Shown: positions 1 through 7,243 of the stretch, one piece after another
Layout: each line of letters opens with the position of its first letter
How positions within the stretch are numbered: position 1 is the first letter of the stretch
Source: an uncultured Methylococcaceae bacterium
Lineage (GTDB): Bacteria > Pseudomonadota > Gammaproteobacteria > Methylococcales > Methylomonadaceae
DNA length: 7,800 bases
Reading direction: 5' to 3'
Assembly: GCA_903939355.1 (NCBI GenBank)
Contig: CAJAHC010000190.1
Span: 1 to 7,800, forward strand
Notes under the pieces: model-generated
What the model was told of the DNA's origin: nothing
What the model saw: only the letters and a program-made list of their open reading frames with translations
The model's database searches: none
Program-made: the position numbers and the translations under genes

Positions 1-790
1 CTTCATAAAAGGTGTTGCCTTCAAGAATATTACCTTCCAATCCATGAACAGTAAGATTCATCTTGGCTAATTTCGTATTCAGGTCTGCTTTTTCTTGCCC
101 AAAAAAGGTTACTTTCTCGGCAGGTTTTAAACCTTCACTTTCTATAAAATAACCTGTTTGCACAAACATACCTGCACTACCACAAGCAGGGTCAAAAATG
201 ATGCCGTGGTCAGGTTCAATAACATTAACGATAGTTTGCACTAAGCTCATTGGAGTAAAGAACTCTCCACCTTCTTGTGCGCCTGTCATAGCAAATTTAC
301 CTAGAAAGTATTCGTAAATCTTGCCAATCAGATCACCTTCCGCTTTTTGCAATACTTCCTTATTGAAGATGCGTAAGAGTTCTCGTAATAAATCTTTGCT
401 GAAAATAGAAAAGTTCTTAGGTAAAACACCTTTGAGGTTTTCGTACTCGTCTTCAATCAACTTCATGGCATTATCAATAGCTTCACCAATATCAGCACTT
501 TCTGGTAAAGCTACCAAGTAATCAAACTGTGCTTCTGGAGGCAAGAACATAGAGTTTTGTGCTACAAAATCCTGTTTAGTCAATGCTCTTATCCCTCGTT
601 GCGGATGGGATGGCAAGGATTTTTCAAGCTCAACTTTTACTTTTTGAAAGCGATTGTAGGCATGTCGTAAAAATATTAATCCAAGCACAGGCATTGAGTA
701 TTCTGAGGCTGTCAATTTACTATTTGCTCGTAATTGATCTGCTACTCCCCACAATTCTGCTTCTAATTTTTTAAGTTGTATACCTTGCAT
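1..790 (-). CDS. hsdM: Type I restriction-modification system DNA methyltransferase subunit M (3' end cut by the window)
   Basis: HsdM is the modification subunit of a type I restriction-modification complex: with HsdS it transfers a methyl group from S-adenosylmethionine to adenine N6 in the recognition site. About 263 codons are visible in one unbroken frame, roughly half of the usual 500 or so residues. The N-terminal helical HsdM domain is clear, with RANSKLTASEYSMPVLGLIF at about residues 21-40 and then LRHAYNRF. GGEFFTP (about 174-180) precedes the methyltransferase fold, and DPACGSAGM (about 200-208) is SAM-binding motif I. The catalytic NPPF-type motif would lie beyond the window edge. 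ATG at 790-788 is the only ATG after an in-frame TAA upstream; a CAGGA lies 13 nt before it, rather far for a Shine-Dalgarno sequence. hsdS and hsdR are not visible but would be expected downstream. The gene follows two tRNAs and a gene-free stretch, a usual setting for horizontally acquired defence genes (inference). Confidence 0.93.
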   Translation of the reverse strand, partial: MQGIQLKKLEAELWGVADQLRANSKLTASEYSMPVLGLIFLRHAYNRFQKVKVELEKSLPSHPQRGIRALTKQDFVAQNSMFLPPEAQFDYLVALPESADIGEAIDNAMKLIEDEYENLKGVLPKNFSIFSKDLLRELLRIFNKEVLQKAEGDLIGKIYEYFLGKFAMTGAQEGGEFFTPMSLVQTIVNVIEPDHGIIFDPACGSAGMFVQTGYFIESEGLKPAEKVTFFGQEKADLNTKLAKMNLTVHGLEGNILEGNTFYE

Positions 791-871
791 GTATTGTTTG
801 ATGTCCTGAAGAATTGTTGAGATTTAAACCCTGACATTAGGATTAATCAGTATTTGTTAGTTTCCCCATGA

Positions 872-888
872 TACTGCAAATTACTGCA
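872..888. repeat. TACTGCA direct repeat upstream of hsdM
   Basis: TACTGCA occurs at 872-878 and again at 882-888, a spacing of one helical turn, some 80-100 bp upstream of the hsdM start. Two sites on the same DNA face could form an operator for a regulator of the hsd genes, but no regulator is seen and such a short repeat can arise by chance in AT-rich DNA. Confidence 0.3.
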
Positions 889-967
889 CAAATGGTATGT
901 TTGTACGGGTTTTGAAGTGAATATTGAAAAATCAGAATAAGAGACTAAATGTTATGGACAACTAATG

Positions 968-987
968 GTTGCGCCAGCTGTTGCGCC
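968..987. repeat. GTTGCGCC direct repeat with 12 bp period
   Basis: GTTGCGCC occurs at 968-975 and again at 980-987, separated by AGCT. The GC-rich copies stand out in AT-rich surroundings. Spacing and layout match the repeat pair at 1503-1524 near tRNA-Pro although the bases differ, so both may be the same class of element, for example paired arm-type sites of a tyrosine recombinase. Read on the minus strand, the pair would encode GATAGATI, but a stop lies just before it and no open frame leads into it. Confidence 0.45.
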
Positions 988-1374
988 TCATATTGGATGT
1001 TATTTTCTTAAAATATAGCCAAATAGTTTGGAAAAAAATTTAGAATTGCTAGAGCCCAAATTCTGGAAAAATTACTGTTGCAATTAGTTATGGTTTTAAC
1101 AGTTTGAGTCAGAATAAAAGTTTTTGTGTGATAGTTTTTTTATACTGGAATATTTTTACGCAATGTCCAGATTTAATGGGGAAGATATTGGGGATTTTGT
1201 TACAGCAGAAATGGTGTAATAGTTTTCTTAGCAAAAGTTGCCAGAAAAGACTTAGTTAAGTTGTAGAAATAAAGTTTACAGTGAGAGCTGAAACCCAGAC
1301 CCAGACTAAAATAGGTTATTACAAATAATAAATTATGAAAATTTTATTAATTCGCCATAACTATATGATTTAAT

Positions 1375-1450
<76 letters not shown>

Positions 1451-1462
1451 AGTCATTACCTA

Positions 1463-1491
1463 TTAATAGAAATTTGAATGGTGTAAAGCAA
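1463..1491 (-). promoter_or_regulatory. Possible promoter of tRNA-Thr
   Basis: On the minus strand TTGCTT (1491-1486) and TATTAA (1468-1463) are spaced by exactly 17 bp. The -10-like box ends 12 nt before the mature tRNA 5' end. An overlapping TTTACA could serve as -35 at a poorer spacing. The call rests on box similarity and position only. Confidence 0.35.
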
Positions 1492-1502
1492 TTGATTAAA
1501 AA

Positions 1503-1524
1503 TGGTACCCCGATTGGTACCCCG
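1503..1524. repeat. TGGTACCCCG direct repeat with 12 bp period
   Basis: TGGTACCCCG occurs at 1503-1512 and 1515-1524, separated by AT, about 57 bp past the tRNA-Pro 3' end. Each copy contains the palindrome GGTACC. With the IHF consensus site at 1564-1576 it resembles a recombinase attachment region beside a tRNA. A coding explanation is unlikely, since only about 55 bp lie between the repeat and the tRNA. Confidence 0.55.
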
Positions 1525-1563
1525 AAAACGTTATTTCCCCATTTTTCTAAATAAGGCATCTTG

Positions 1564-1576
1564 TAACTCATTGATT
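1564..1576 (-). promoter_or_regulatory. Consensus IHF binding site next to tRNA-Pro 3' end
   Basis: The minus strand reads AATCAATGAGTTA, a full match to the published IHF consensus WATCARNNNNTTR, starting 4 bp beyond the CCA of tRNA-Pro. IHF sites are parts of phage and island attachment sites, and IHF can also act at promoters. One such match by chance in a window of this size and AT content would not be surprising; its position gives it weight. Confidence 0.45.
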
Positions 1577-1580
1577 CAAT

Positions 1581-1657
<77 letters not shown>

Positions 1658-1670
1658 AAATTGAAATATT

Positions 1671-1699
1671 TTTTTAAAACTAAAGGATTATGAATGCAA
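1671..1699 (-). promoter_or_regulatory. Possible promoter of tRNA-Pro
   Basis: On the minus strand TTGCAT (1699-1694) and TAAAAA (1676-1671) are spaced by 17 bp. The -10-like box lies 13 nt before the mature tRNA 5' end, which suits a short precursor leader. The boxes are only moderate matches and overlap the hairpin at 1684-1703. Confidence 0.3.
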
Positions 1700-1703
1700 T
1701 CCT
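1684..1703 (-). terminator. Weak hairpin after the merR-like gene, possible terminator
   Basis: AGGATT and AATCCT form a perfect 6 bp stem with an 8 nt loop, about 50 nt past the stop of the MerR-like gene. On the minus strand it is followed by TTAGTTTT, an interrupted U-tract. The stem is AT-rich, so any intrinsic termination would be inefficient; transcription may run on into the tRNAs. Confidence 0.25.
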
Positions 1704-1753
1704 CAAACAATCAGGGGATATCATCCTATAGCAAGTAATTGCTCATGATGATT

Positions 1754-2104
1754 CTATTTAAGTAGATTCACGATATCTTCAAGCTCAATCAACATTTGCT
1801 GTATTTGTTTTGTACGTGTTGACTGTTCTTTAGAATTACTGCCCATTATGAGTACTTTAGCACCACCAATTGTGTAACCTTGCTCATAAAGTAGCGATTT
1901 TATTTGTCGTATTATCAATACCTCATGACACTGATAATAGCGTCGATTGCCACGCCTTTTAACCGGATTAAGTTCGGTAAATTCCTGCTCCCAATAACGA
2001 AGAACATGTGGCTTAACACCACAAAGATCACTGACTTCACCTATGGTAAAATAACGCTTATCCGGTATTGGAGGAAGTTCATTATTGTTACTCGGCTCCA
2101 ACAT
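1754..2104 (-). CDS. Short MerR-family transcriptional regulator downstream of ihfA
   Basis: This is a 116-residue DNA-binding protein of the MerR family, most likely a cytoplasmic dimer acting on a promoter with a long spacer. The winged-helix head is clear: [20 protein letters not shown] at 18-37 is the helix-turn-helix, and RRGNRRYYQ at 50-58 is the wing. Residues 61-85 complete the domain, and about 94-115 form the antiparallel dimerisation helix. There is no C-terminal ligand or metal domain. The single cysteines C28 and C59 do not form the usual metal or redox pattern, so the signal is unknown. The ATG overlaps the last 17 nt of ihfA, implying translational coupling. The N-terminus [20 protein letters not shown] closely resembles the uncharacterised MerR-like protein I recall beside ihfA in Pseudomonas, which supports this start. 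Confidence 0.9.
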   Translation of the reverse strand: MLEPSNNNELPPIPDKRYFTIGEVSDLCGVKPHVLRYWEQEFTELNPVKRRGNRRYYQCHEVLIIRQIKSLLYEQGYTIGGAKVLIMGSNSKEQSTRTKQIQQMLIELEDIVNLLK

Positions 2105-2384
2105 ACGCTTCTACTCGGGCTTTAAGTTTTTGCCCTGAACGAAATGTTACCACTCGCCTTGCAGTGATAGGTATTTCTTCACCTGTTTTTGGATTTCTAC
2201 CTGGACGACTGGTTTTATCGCGAAGTTCAAACTTTCCAAAACCGGATATTTTGACTTGATTACCTTGTTCCAACGAGTTTTTTATTTCTTCAAAAAAAAC
2301 CTCTACCATTTCTTTTGCTTCACGTTTATTCAAACCAAGTTCGTCAAATAACCTTTCGGAAAAATCTGCTTTTGTTAATGCCAT
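2088..2384 (-). CDS. ihfA: Integration host factor subunit alpha
   Basis: IHF alpha pairs with IHF beta (not in this window) to bind and sharply bend DNA at specific sites in the nucleoid, serving transcription, replication and site-specific recombination. At 98 residues it has the usual length. The dimerisation helices occupy about 3-40, with [13 protein letters not shown] at the start. GFGKF at 48-52 begins the beta region, and the arm carries [14 protein letters not shown] at 60-73. P65 is the residue that intercalates in the DNA minor groove, and FRSGQKLK follows at 81-88. The ATG lies 3 nt after the pheT stop, with GAGAG inside the pheT end as ribosome binding site, so it is part of the pheST unit. 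The linkage to pheST is the same as in E. coli. Confidence 0.97.
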   Translation of the reverse strand: MALTKADFSERLFDELGLNKREAKEMVEVFFEEIKNSLEQGNQVKISGFGKFELRDKTSRPGRNPKTGEEIPITARRVVTFRSGQKLKARVEAYVGAE

Positions 2385-2387
2385 ATA

Positions 2388-4763
2388 TTAATCTCTCAGT
2401 TTTGCATTTTTTTCGTTGGCTAATAGTAACAACAATCTGCTAACAATTGCATCAACTTCAGAATCTGTTAGTGTTTGCATATCATCTTGTATAACTAGGC
2501 TTAAAGCTATACTTTTTTTACCTTCTTCTATACCCTTTCCACGATATACGTCAAAGATTATAACATCTTGTAAGGCTGTCTCCCCACTTTTCTTAATACA
2601 ATTAATTATTTCACTGGCGGAAACTTCTTCATTGACGATTAAAGCCAAATCTCGCGTTACCGATGGATACTTTGATAATGATTTAAATGCTGATATACGC
2701 TTGTTAAGCATCACGTTTTGATCCAGCTCAAACAGAAAAACCTGGGTATCAAAACCCAATTGTTTTTCCAAATTTGGATGCAACATGCCCAACCAACCGA
2801 TTTTTTGTCCATCTGCTGATAAGATTTCTGCACTTTGTCCTGGGTGTAAGCTAGCATGGGTAGCGGAATGAAAATCAACTTCACAACCTGTTAAAGTAAA
2901 TAGGGCTTGTATATCCGCTTTAACATCATAAAAATCAACTCTACGAGAAGTTTCACTCCACTGTTCGCTGTAAGCTGCACCCAAAACTAAACCTGCCAAC
3001 ATTTTTTGCTGATGCGTTTGTCCATTTTGCTGAACAAAACGCAAGCCTGACTCAAATAGTCGCACTCGGCTTTGTTGGCGATTAGTATTGTAAAGCGCCG
3101 CTTTCAACAAGCCACACCACAGTGTCGTTCGCATTACTGCCATTTCAGAAGAAATCGGATTTTTCAGTCGAATCGGCTCATCATCAGGCATGACAATTTT
3201 TTGTATCTCTTCATCAACAAAACTATAAGTGATAGCTTCCTGATAACCTCGGTCTACCAACAAATCTTTAACACGATCTAGTTCAAGCAATGACTCAGTT
3301 GCTGAGCTTAGCTCTGATCGCATCAATAAGCTAGTACGAGGTAAGTTATTGTAACCATAGATACGCGCAATTTCTTCAATCAAATCCGCTTCAATTGCTA
3401 TATCAAATCGAAACCCGGGAGGCACAACTTCCCAACCATCGGCATGGGAATGAATTGCCATACCCAAACGTTGAAAAATATAAATGATGTACTCATCAGC
3501 CAATACAATGCCTAATGTTTTTTCGATTTTTTGTCGGCGCAGTAAAACCGAATAACGTTTTGGCAGGCTTTCTTCCGTAGTGACTTCAGCAATAGGACCG
3601 GCATTGCCTCCGGCAATATCAATAATTAATTGCGTGGCCCGTTCAATTGCCCGAGCCTGTAGAGTAGCGTCTACACCACGCTCAAAACGATGAGATGAAT
3701 CCGTATGCAATCCAAATCTGCGGGCTTTTCCAGCGATTGTCAGTGGCGTAAAAAATGCACACTCCAAAAACAATGAATGGGTCTTCTCACTAACGGCAGA
3801 GTCATTACCACCCATAATGCCTGCCAGCGCCAATACTTTTTCATCATCGGCGATAACCAACGCTTCATTATCTAGCTTAACAACTTCATTATTTAATAAG
3901 GTCACGCTTTCATGAGCTTTTGCCCAACGCACAGTTATGCCGCCAGAGAGCTTCTCTGCATCGAATACATGCAAAGGCTGACCTAATTCCAAAAGTACGT
4001 AATTGGTTACATCCACCAAAGGTCCAAGACTTCTAAGCCCTGAACGACGTAATCTTTCTTGCATCCACAAAGGCGTTATTGCTTTTGCATTTACACCGTT
4101 AATCAGACGTCCCAAGTAACGAGGACAAGCGGTTGGGACCTCTATTGAAACCTTTACTGTTTCTGGATGAGAAACGACCGCTTTATTAACTTCTGTAATA
4201 GACCAATCCATTTTGTTCAGCAGAGCAACTTCCCTCGCTAAGCCTTCAACGCACAAACAATCGGCACGATTGGGTGTTAAATCAACCTCAATAATAGAAT
4301 CATTCAATGACAAATAATCCCGAATATCAAAACCAACAGGAGCCTCAATAGACAATTCCATTAATCCGTTTGCATCTGCTGCGAGTCCCAGCTCTTTTTC
4401 AGAACAAAGCATGCCAAATGATTCTTCACCGCGTAATTTTGATTTTTTGATTTTAAAATCGCCTGGCAACACTGCACCACATAATGCCGCAGGAATTTTT
4501 AAACCCACCCTGACATTGCTTGCACCACAGACAATTTGCAGCAACTCTTCCTGACCAACAGCAACCTGGCAGATGCGCAAACGATCAGCGTCCGGATGCT
4601 GCTGAAGACTTATCACTTCACCCACAACAACACCACTAAATAGCGCAGCTGCCGGCTCTACTGAGCCAACTTCCAACCCTGCCATTGTCAATTGCTCAAC
4701 TAACGTTTCTGTACTTATGGGTGGATTGACATAAGACCTTAACCAGGCTTCACTAATTTGCAT
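2388..4763 (-). CDS. pheT: Phenylalanine--tRNA ligase beta subunit
   Basis: PheT forms the cytoplasmic alpha2-beta2 enzyme with PheS; it recognises tRNA-Phe and edits mischarged tyrosine. At 791 residues it is close to the roughly 795 of E. coli. The domains appear in family order. The EMAP-like tRNA-binding domain (about 40-150) contains GVVVGEV, HPDADRLR (56-63) and KLRGEESFGMLC (109-120). TPNRADCL (163-170) leads to the B3/B4 editing region, with PLVDVTNYVLLELGQPLHVF at 248-267 and GLHTDSSHRFERGVD at 351-365. The B5 domain follows to about 475, including DLIEEIARIYGYNN (460-473). A catalytic-like fold comes next, and the C-terminal anticodon-binding FDX-ACB domain has KYPSVTRDLALIV. Start ATG at 4763-4761 has CAGGAA about 9 nt upstream and lies 27 nt after pheS. 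No damage is visible. Confidence 0.98.
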   Translation of the reverse strand: MQISEAWLRSYVNPPISTETLVEQLTMAGLEVGSVEPAAALFSGVVVGEVISLQQHPDADRLRICQVAVGQEELLQIVCGASNVRVGLKIPAALCGAVLPGDFKIKKSKLRGEESFGMLCSEKELGLAADANGLMELSIEAPVGFDIRDYLSLNDSIIEVDLTPNRADCLCVEGLAREVALLNKMDWSITEVNKAVVSHPETVKVSIEVPTACPRYLGRLINGVNAKAITPLWMQERLRRSGLRSLGPLVDVTNYVLLELGQPLHVFDAEKLSGGITVRWAKAHESVTLLNNEVVKLDNEALVIADDEKVLALAGIMGGNDSAVSEKTHSLFLECAFFTPLTIAGKARRFGLHTDSSHRFERGVDATLQARAIERATQLIIDIAGGNAGPIAEVTTEESLPKRYSVLLRRQKIEKTLGIVLADEYIIYIFQRLGMAIHSHADGWEVVPPGFRFDIAIEADLIEEIARIYGYNNLPRTSLLMRSELSSATESLLELDRVKDLLVDRGYQEAITYSFVDEEIQKIVMPDDEPIRLKNPISSEMAVMRTTLWCGLLKAALYNTNRQQSRVRLFESGLRFVQQNGQTHQQKMLAGLVLGAAYSEQWSETSRRVDFYDVKADIQALFTLTGCEVDFHSATHASLHPGQSAEILSADGQKIGWLGMLHPNLEKQLGFDTQVFLFELDQNVMLNKRISAFKSLSKYPSVTRDLALIVNEEVSASEIINCIKKSGETALQDVIIFDVYRGKGIEEGKKSIALSLVIQDDMQTLTDSEVDAIVSRLLLLLANEKNAKLRD

Positions 4764-4790
4764 GATTCAATATTCCTGCGTAACGATGAC

Positions 4791-5828
<1,038 letters not shown>

Positions 5829-5833
5829 TTAGA

Positions 5834-5841
5834 GGGGGGGG
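5834..5841. repeat. Run of eight G/C pairs in the pheS leader
   Basis: A mononucleotide run of eight G on the plus strand (eight C in the pheS mRNA) lies 23 nt before the pheS start. Such runs slip during replication, so its length may vary among cells. It sits outside the coding frame, so an effect would be on leader structure, spacing or promoter rather than on reading frame. Confidence 0.8.
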
Positions 5842-5857
5842 ATGATAACTTCTTAAA

Positions 5858-5882
5858 TCAGTTTTTAGACATACAAAACTGA
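5858..5882 (-). promoter_or_regulatory. Second hairpin in the pheS leader, overlapping the U-tract of the upstream hairpin
   Basis: TCAGTTTT and AAAACTGA form a perfect 8 bp stem around a 9 nt loop. On the minus strand its 5' arm contains the TTTT that would be the U-tract of the hairpin at 5882-5910. The two elements are thus mutually linked, as in attenuators. No U-run follows this second hairpin, so it is not a terminator itself. A regulatory role for pheST is inference. Confidence 0.4.
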
Positions 5883-5910
5883 CCAGTCCGCATTTTAAAG
5901 GCGGACTGGT
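5882..5910 (-). terminator. Hairpin after rplT, probable terminator or attenuator
   Basis: ACCAGTCCGC and GCGGACTGGT form a perfect 10 bp stem with a 9 nt loop, 7 nt after the rplT stop. On the minus strand it is followed by CAGTTTTG, a short U-tract starting 3 nt after the stem. It could end the infC-rpmI-rplT transcripts partly while letting some continue into pheST. The downstream hairpin competes for the same U-tract. Confidence 0.65.
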
Positions 5911-5917
5911 TTGTTAC

Positions 5918-6283
5918 TTATGAAACCGGACTTTGATTAGCTTTAGCTATTGCCGCTATTTTACCAAACGATTCAATATCACGCACTGCAATGTCAGCCA
6001 ATACTTTACGATCTATTTTAACATTTGCCTTGGTCAATCCATTGATCAGACGACTATAGGATATACCGTACATACGTGAAGCCGCATTAATACGAACGAT
6101 CCACAAAGCGCGGAATTGACGCTTTCTTTGTTTACGATCGCGGTATGCATACTGACCTGCCTTGATTACAGCTTGTTTAGCAACTCGATAAACTCGGCTA
6201 CGTGCGCCATAGTAACCTTTCGCTTGTTTTAAAATTTTCTTATGTCTTGCTCTGGCTGTTACACCACGTTTAACTCTAGGCAT
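5918..6283 (-). CDS. rplT: 50S ribosomal protein L20
   Basis: L20 binds 23S rRNA early in assembly of the large subunit and, in E. coli, represses translation of the rpmI-rplT mRNA. The 121 residues match the family length (about 117-119) with a few extra at the C-terminus. The basic N-terminal extension [20 protein letters not shown] is followed by [19 protein letters not shown] (about 21-39) and [20 protein letters not shown] (47-66). The globular C-terminal domain, [20 protein letters not shown] (72-91), is the part that binds both rRNA and the operator in E. coli. It starts 14 nt after the rpmI stop, with GAGAGG in that gap as ribosome binding site, and ends at a hairpin. Confidence 0.98.
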   Translation of the reverse strand: MPRVKRGVTARARHKKILKQAKGYYGARSRVYRVAKQAVIKAGQYAYRDRKQRKRQFRALWIVRINAASRMYGISYSRLINGLTKANVKIDRKVLADIAVRDIESFGKIAAIAKANQSPVS

Positions 6284-6297
6284 CTTCTATTCCTCTC

Positions 6298-6495
6298 TCA
6301 ACTGTAAGGCATCATACGTGCAGCCATGCGCACATCTGATGGATGAATAGTTGCTGGTGAGCGTAACTGTCTTTTTCTTTTGGTAGACTTCTTAGTCAAA
6401 ATATGACGACGATGCGACTGTCCACACTTAAAACCGCCATTGCCAGTACGTCTAAAACGTTTAGCAGCTCCACGGTTAGTTTTTATCTTTGGCAT
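6298..6495 (-). CDS. rpmI: 50S ribosomal protein L35
   Basis: L35 is a small, very basic protein of the large ribosomal subunit. The 65 residues begin [20 protein letters not shown], the standard L35 N-terminus, and continue through [19 protein letters not shown] to [11 protein letters not shown]. The same frame is open for another 34 codons upstream, to an ATG at 6597, but that part ([10 protein letters not shown] and beyond) has no L35 character and belongs to the leader. ATG at 6495-6493 has GGAG 7 nt before it and fixes the start. Together with rplT it is likely under L20 control through the leader at 6496-6695. Confidence 0.97.
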   Translation of the reverse strand: MPKIKTNRGAAKRFRRTGNGGFKCGQSHRRHILTKKSTKRKRQLRSPATIHPSDVRMAARMMPYS

Positions 6496-6695
6496 TTTTT
6501 TGCTCCAATAATATAAAAATAAGAATCCCTGAGAAATAACCCAGCAAGGCAAAATGCATGGCCCTGAAGAATTACCAGCATTACAAAGGTAATGCATTAA
6601 ACAGCAAGTCCTTTGCTGTTGCTTGTATAAACCTAATGAATCAGGTTATACGGACCGCATCCCAACACTTAAGTTGAAATGAAATTCAGTGTTTG
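6496..6695 (-). promoter_or_regulatory. Structured rpmI-rplT leader, candidate L20 operator
   Basis: This 200 nt stretch between infC and rpmI has no gene but contains several self-complementary arms. AACACT/AGTGTT lies near 6665-6694. A 9 bp stem with one bulged A spans 6625-6651 (GTAT-A-AACCT with AGGTTATAC). AACAGCAA/TTGCTGTT (6600-6620) is 8 bp with a 5 nt loop, and GCATTAC/GTAATGC (6578-6595) is 7 bp with a 4 nt loop. In E. coli the rpmI leader forms a long-range pseudoknot and a hairpin that imitate the L20 site on 23S rRNA. The position matches, but I cannot show that these stems form the same fold. None has a proper U-tract. Confidence 0.5.
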
Positions 6696-7220
6696 TTACT
6701 TCTTCTTTCTAGGTGACATAACCATAATCATTTGTCGACCTTCCATTTTCGGAAATTGCTCTACTATAGCTATTTCTTCCAAATCTTTTTCGATACGCTT
6801 TAATAAATCCATACCGATTTCTCGATGAGCCATTTCTCGCCCTCGATAACGTACTGTAACTTTAGTTTTATCACCTTCATTAAGGAATTTAGTTAAGCTT
6901 CTTAACTTAACCTGATAATCTCCCTCATCAGTGCCAGGTCTAAATTTTATTTCTTTAACCTGAATTTGTTTTTGTTTCTTTTTTGCAATTTGCAGTTTTT
7001 TGTTAAGTTCAAACTGATATTTGCCATAGTTCATTATCTTACAAACGGGGGGATCCGCGTTTGGAGATATTTCTACTAAATCCAAGTCTGCAGCATAAGC
7101 AATCTGTTTGGCCTCATCCAGCGAGATAATACCTAATACTTCACCCTCTGCCCCTGTTACTCTCACGCGTCTAGCGGTGATTGCATCATTCAGGCGCGTT
7201 TCATCTTTTTTAGCAGCGAT
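6696..7220 (-). CDS. infC: Translation initiation factor IF-3 (ATC start)
   Basis: IF3 binds the 30S subunit, prevents early joining of 50S and rejects non-standard start codons and initiator tRNAs. With the start at 7220 it has 174 residues, normal for the family. The N-domain begins [20 protein letters not shown] (about 9-28). [11 protein letters not shown] (61-71) is the family signature before the lysine-rich linker, and the C-domain runs from VKEIKFRP (88-95) through YRGREMAH (125-132) to [13 protein letters not shown] at 7166 would remove the conserved RLND segment. An in-frame TAG at 7226-7224 leaves only ATC at 7220-7218 as a sensible start, preceded by GGAGG with an 8 nt spacer. E. 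coli infC uses the comparable AUU, through which IF3 represses its own synthesis. Confidence 0.96.
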   Translation of the reverse strand: MAAKKDETRLNDAITARRVRVTGAEGEVLGIISLDEAKQIAYAADLDLVEISPNADPPVCKIMNYGKYQFELNKKLQIAKKKQKQIQVKEIKFRPGTDEGDYQVKLRSLTKFLNEGDKTKVTVRYRGREMAHREIGMDLLKRIEKDLEEIAIVEQFPKMEGRQMIMVMSPRKKK

Positions 7221-7228
7221 ATTCTAAT

Positions 7229-7233
7229 CCTCC
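7229..7233 (-). promoter_or_regulatory. infC ribosome binding site that sets the ATC start
   Basis: GGAGG on the minus strand ends 8 nt before the ATC at 7220-7218. The strong site at ideal spacing, in the 23 nt gap after the thrS stop, marks the start even though no ATG, GTG or TTG is available in frame. Confidence 0.85.
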
Positions 7234-7243
7234 AAATATATCA

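Larger units (their letters stand above)
791..1374. other. AT-rich gene-free stretch between hsdM and tRNA-Thr
   Basis: No convincing gene is present: every frame I read through is broken by frequent stops and no RNA fold is recognisable. It should hold the hsdM promoter, but I see no good sigma-70 pair. Two small repeats stand out and are listed separately: TACTGCA twice with a 10 bp period (872-888) and GTTGCGCC twice with a 12 bp period (968-987). An imperfect inverted repeat AGAATT/AATTCT lies around 1042-1064. The only short reading frame that looks protein-like (about 1118-1228, plus strand) has no recognised similarity. The stretch may be decayed accessory DNA. Confidence 0.6.

Noticed and set aside
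1118..1228. Short plus-strand frame containing MSRFNGEDIGDFVTAEMV
   Set aside because: Only 18 residues from ATG to stop, no ribosome binding site and no recognised family.
960..1374. Decayed integrase gene on the minus strand
   Set aside because: Minus-strand frames across the stretch are full of stops and show no recombinase motif; only the short repeat near 968-987 hints at it.
5834..5841. Phase-variable gene by C8 slippage
   Set aside because: The run lies outside any reading frame in front of an essential gene, so on/off switching of a protein is not plausible; only a leader effect remains possible.
5864..5896. Possible PheST leader peptide (MRTGQFCMSKN)
   Set aside because: Only one Phe codon and no ribosome binding site; the frame lies largely in the hairpin arms. 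It does not resemble an attenuator peptide.
6496..6597. N-terminal extension of rpmI by 34 codons
   Set aside because: L35 proteins start at MPKIKTN; the extension has no family similarity and covers leader hairpins. The ribosome binding site GGAG belongs to the ATG at 6495.
6696..7166. infC beginning at GTG 7166
   Set aside because: This would delete the conserved [10 protein letters not shown] segment, and there is no ribosome binding site before the GTG.
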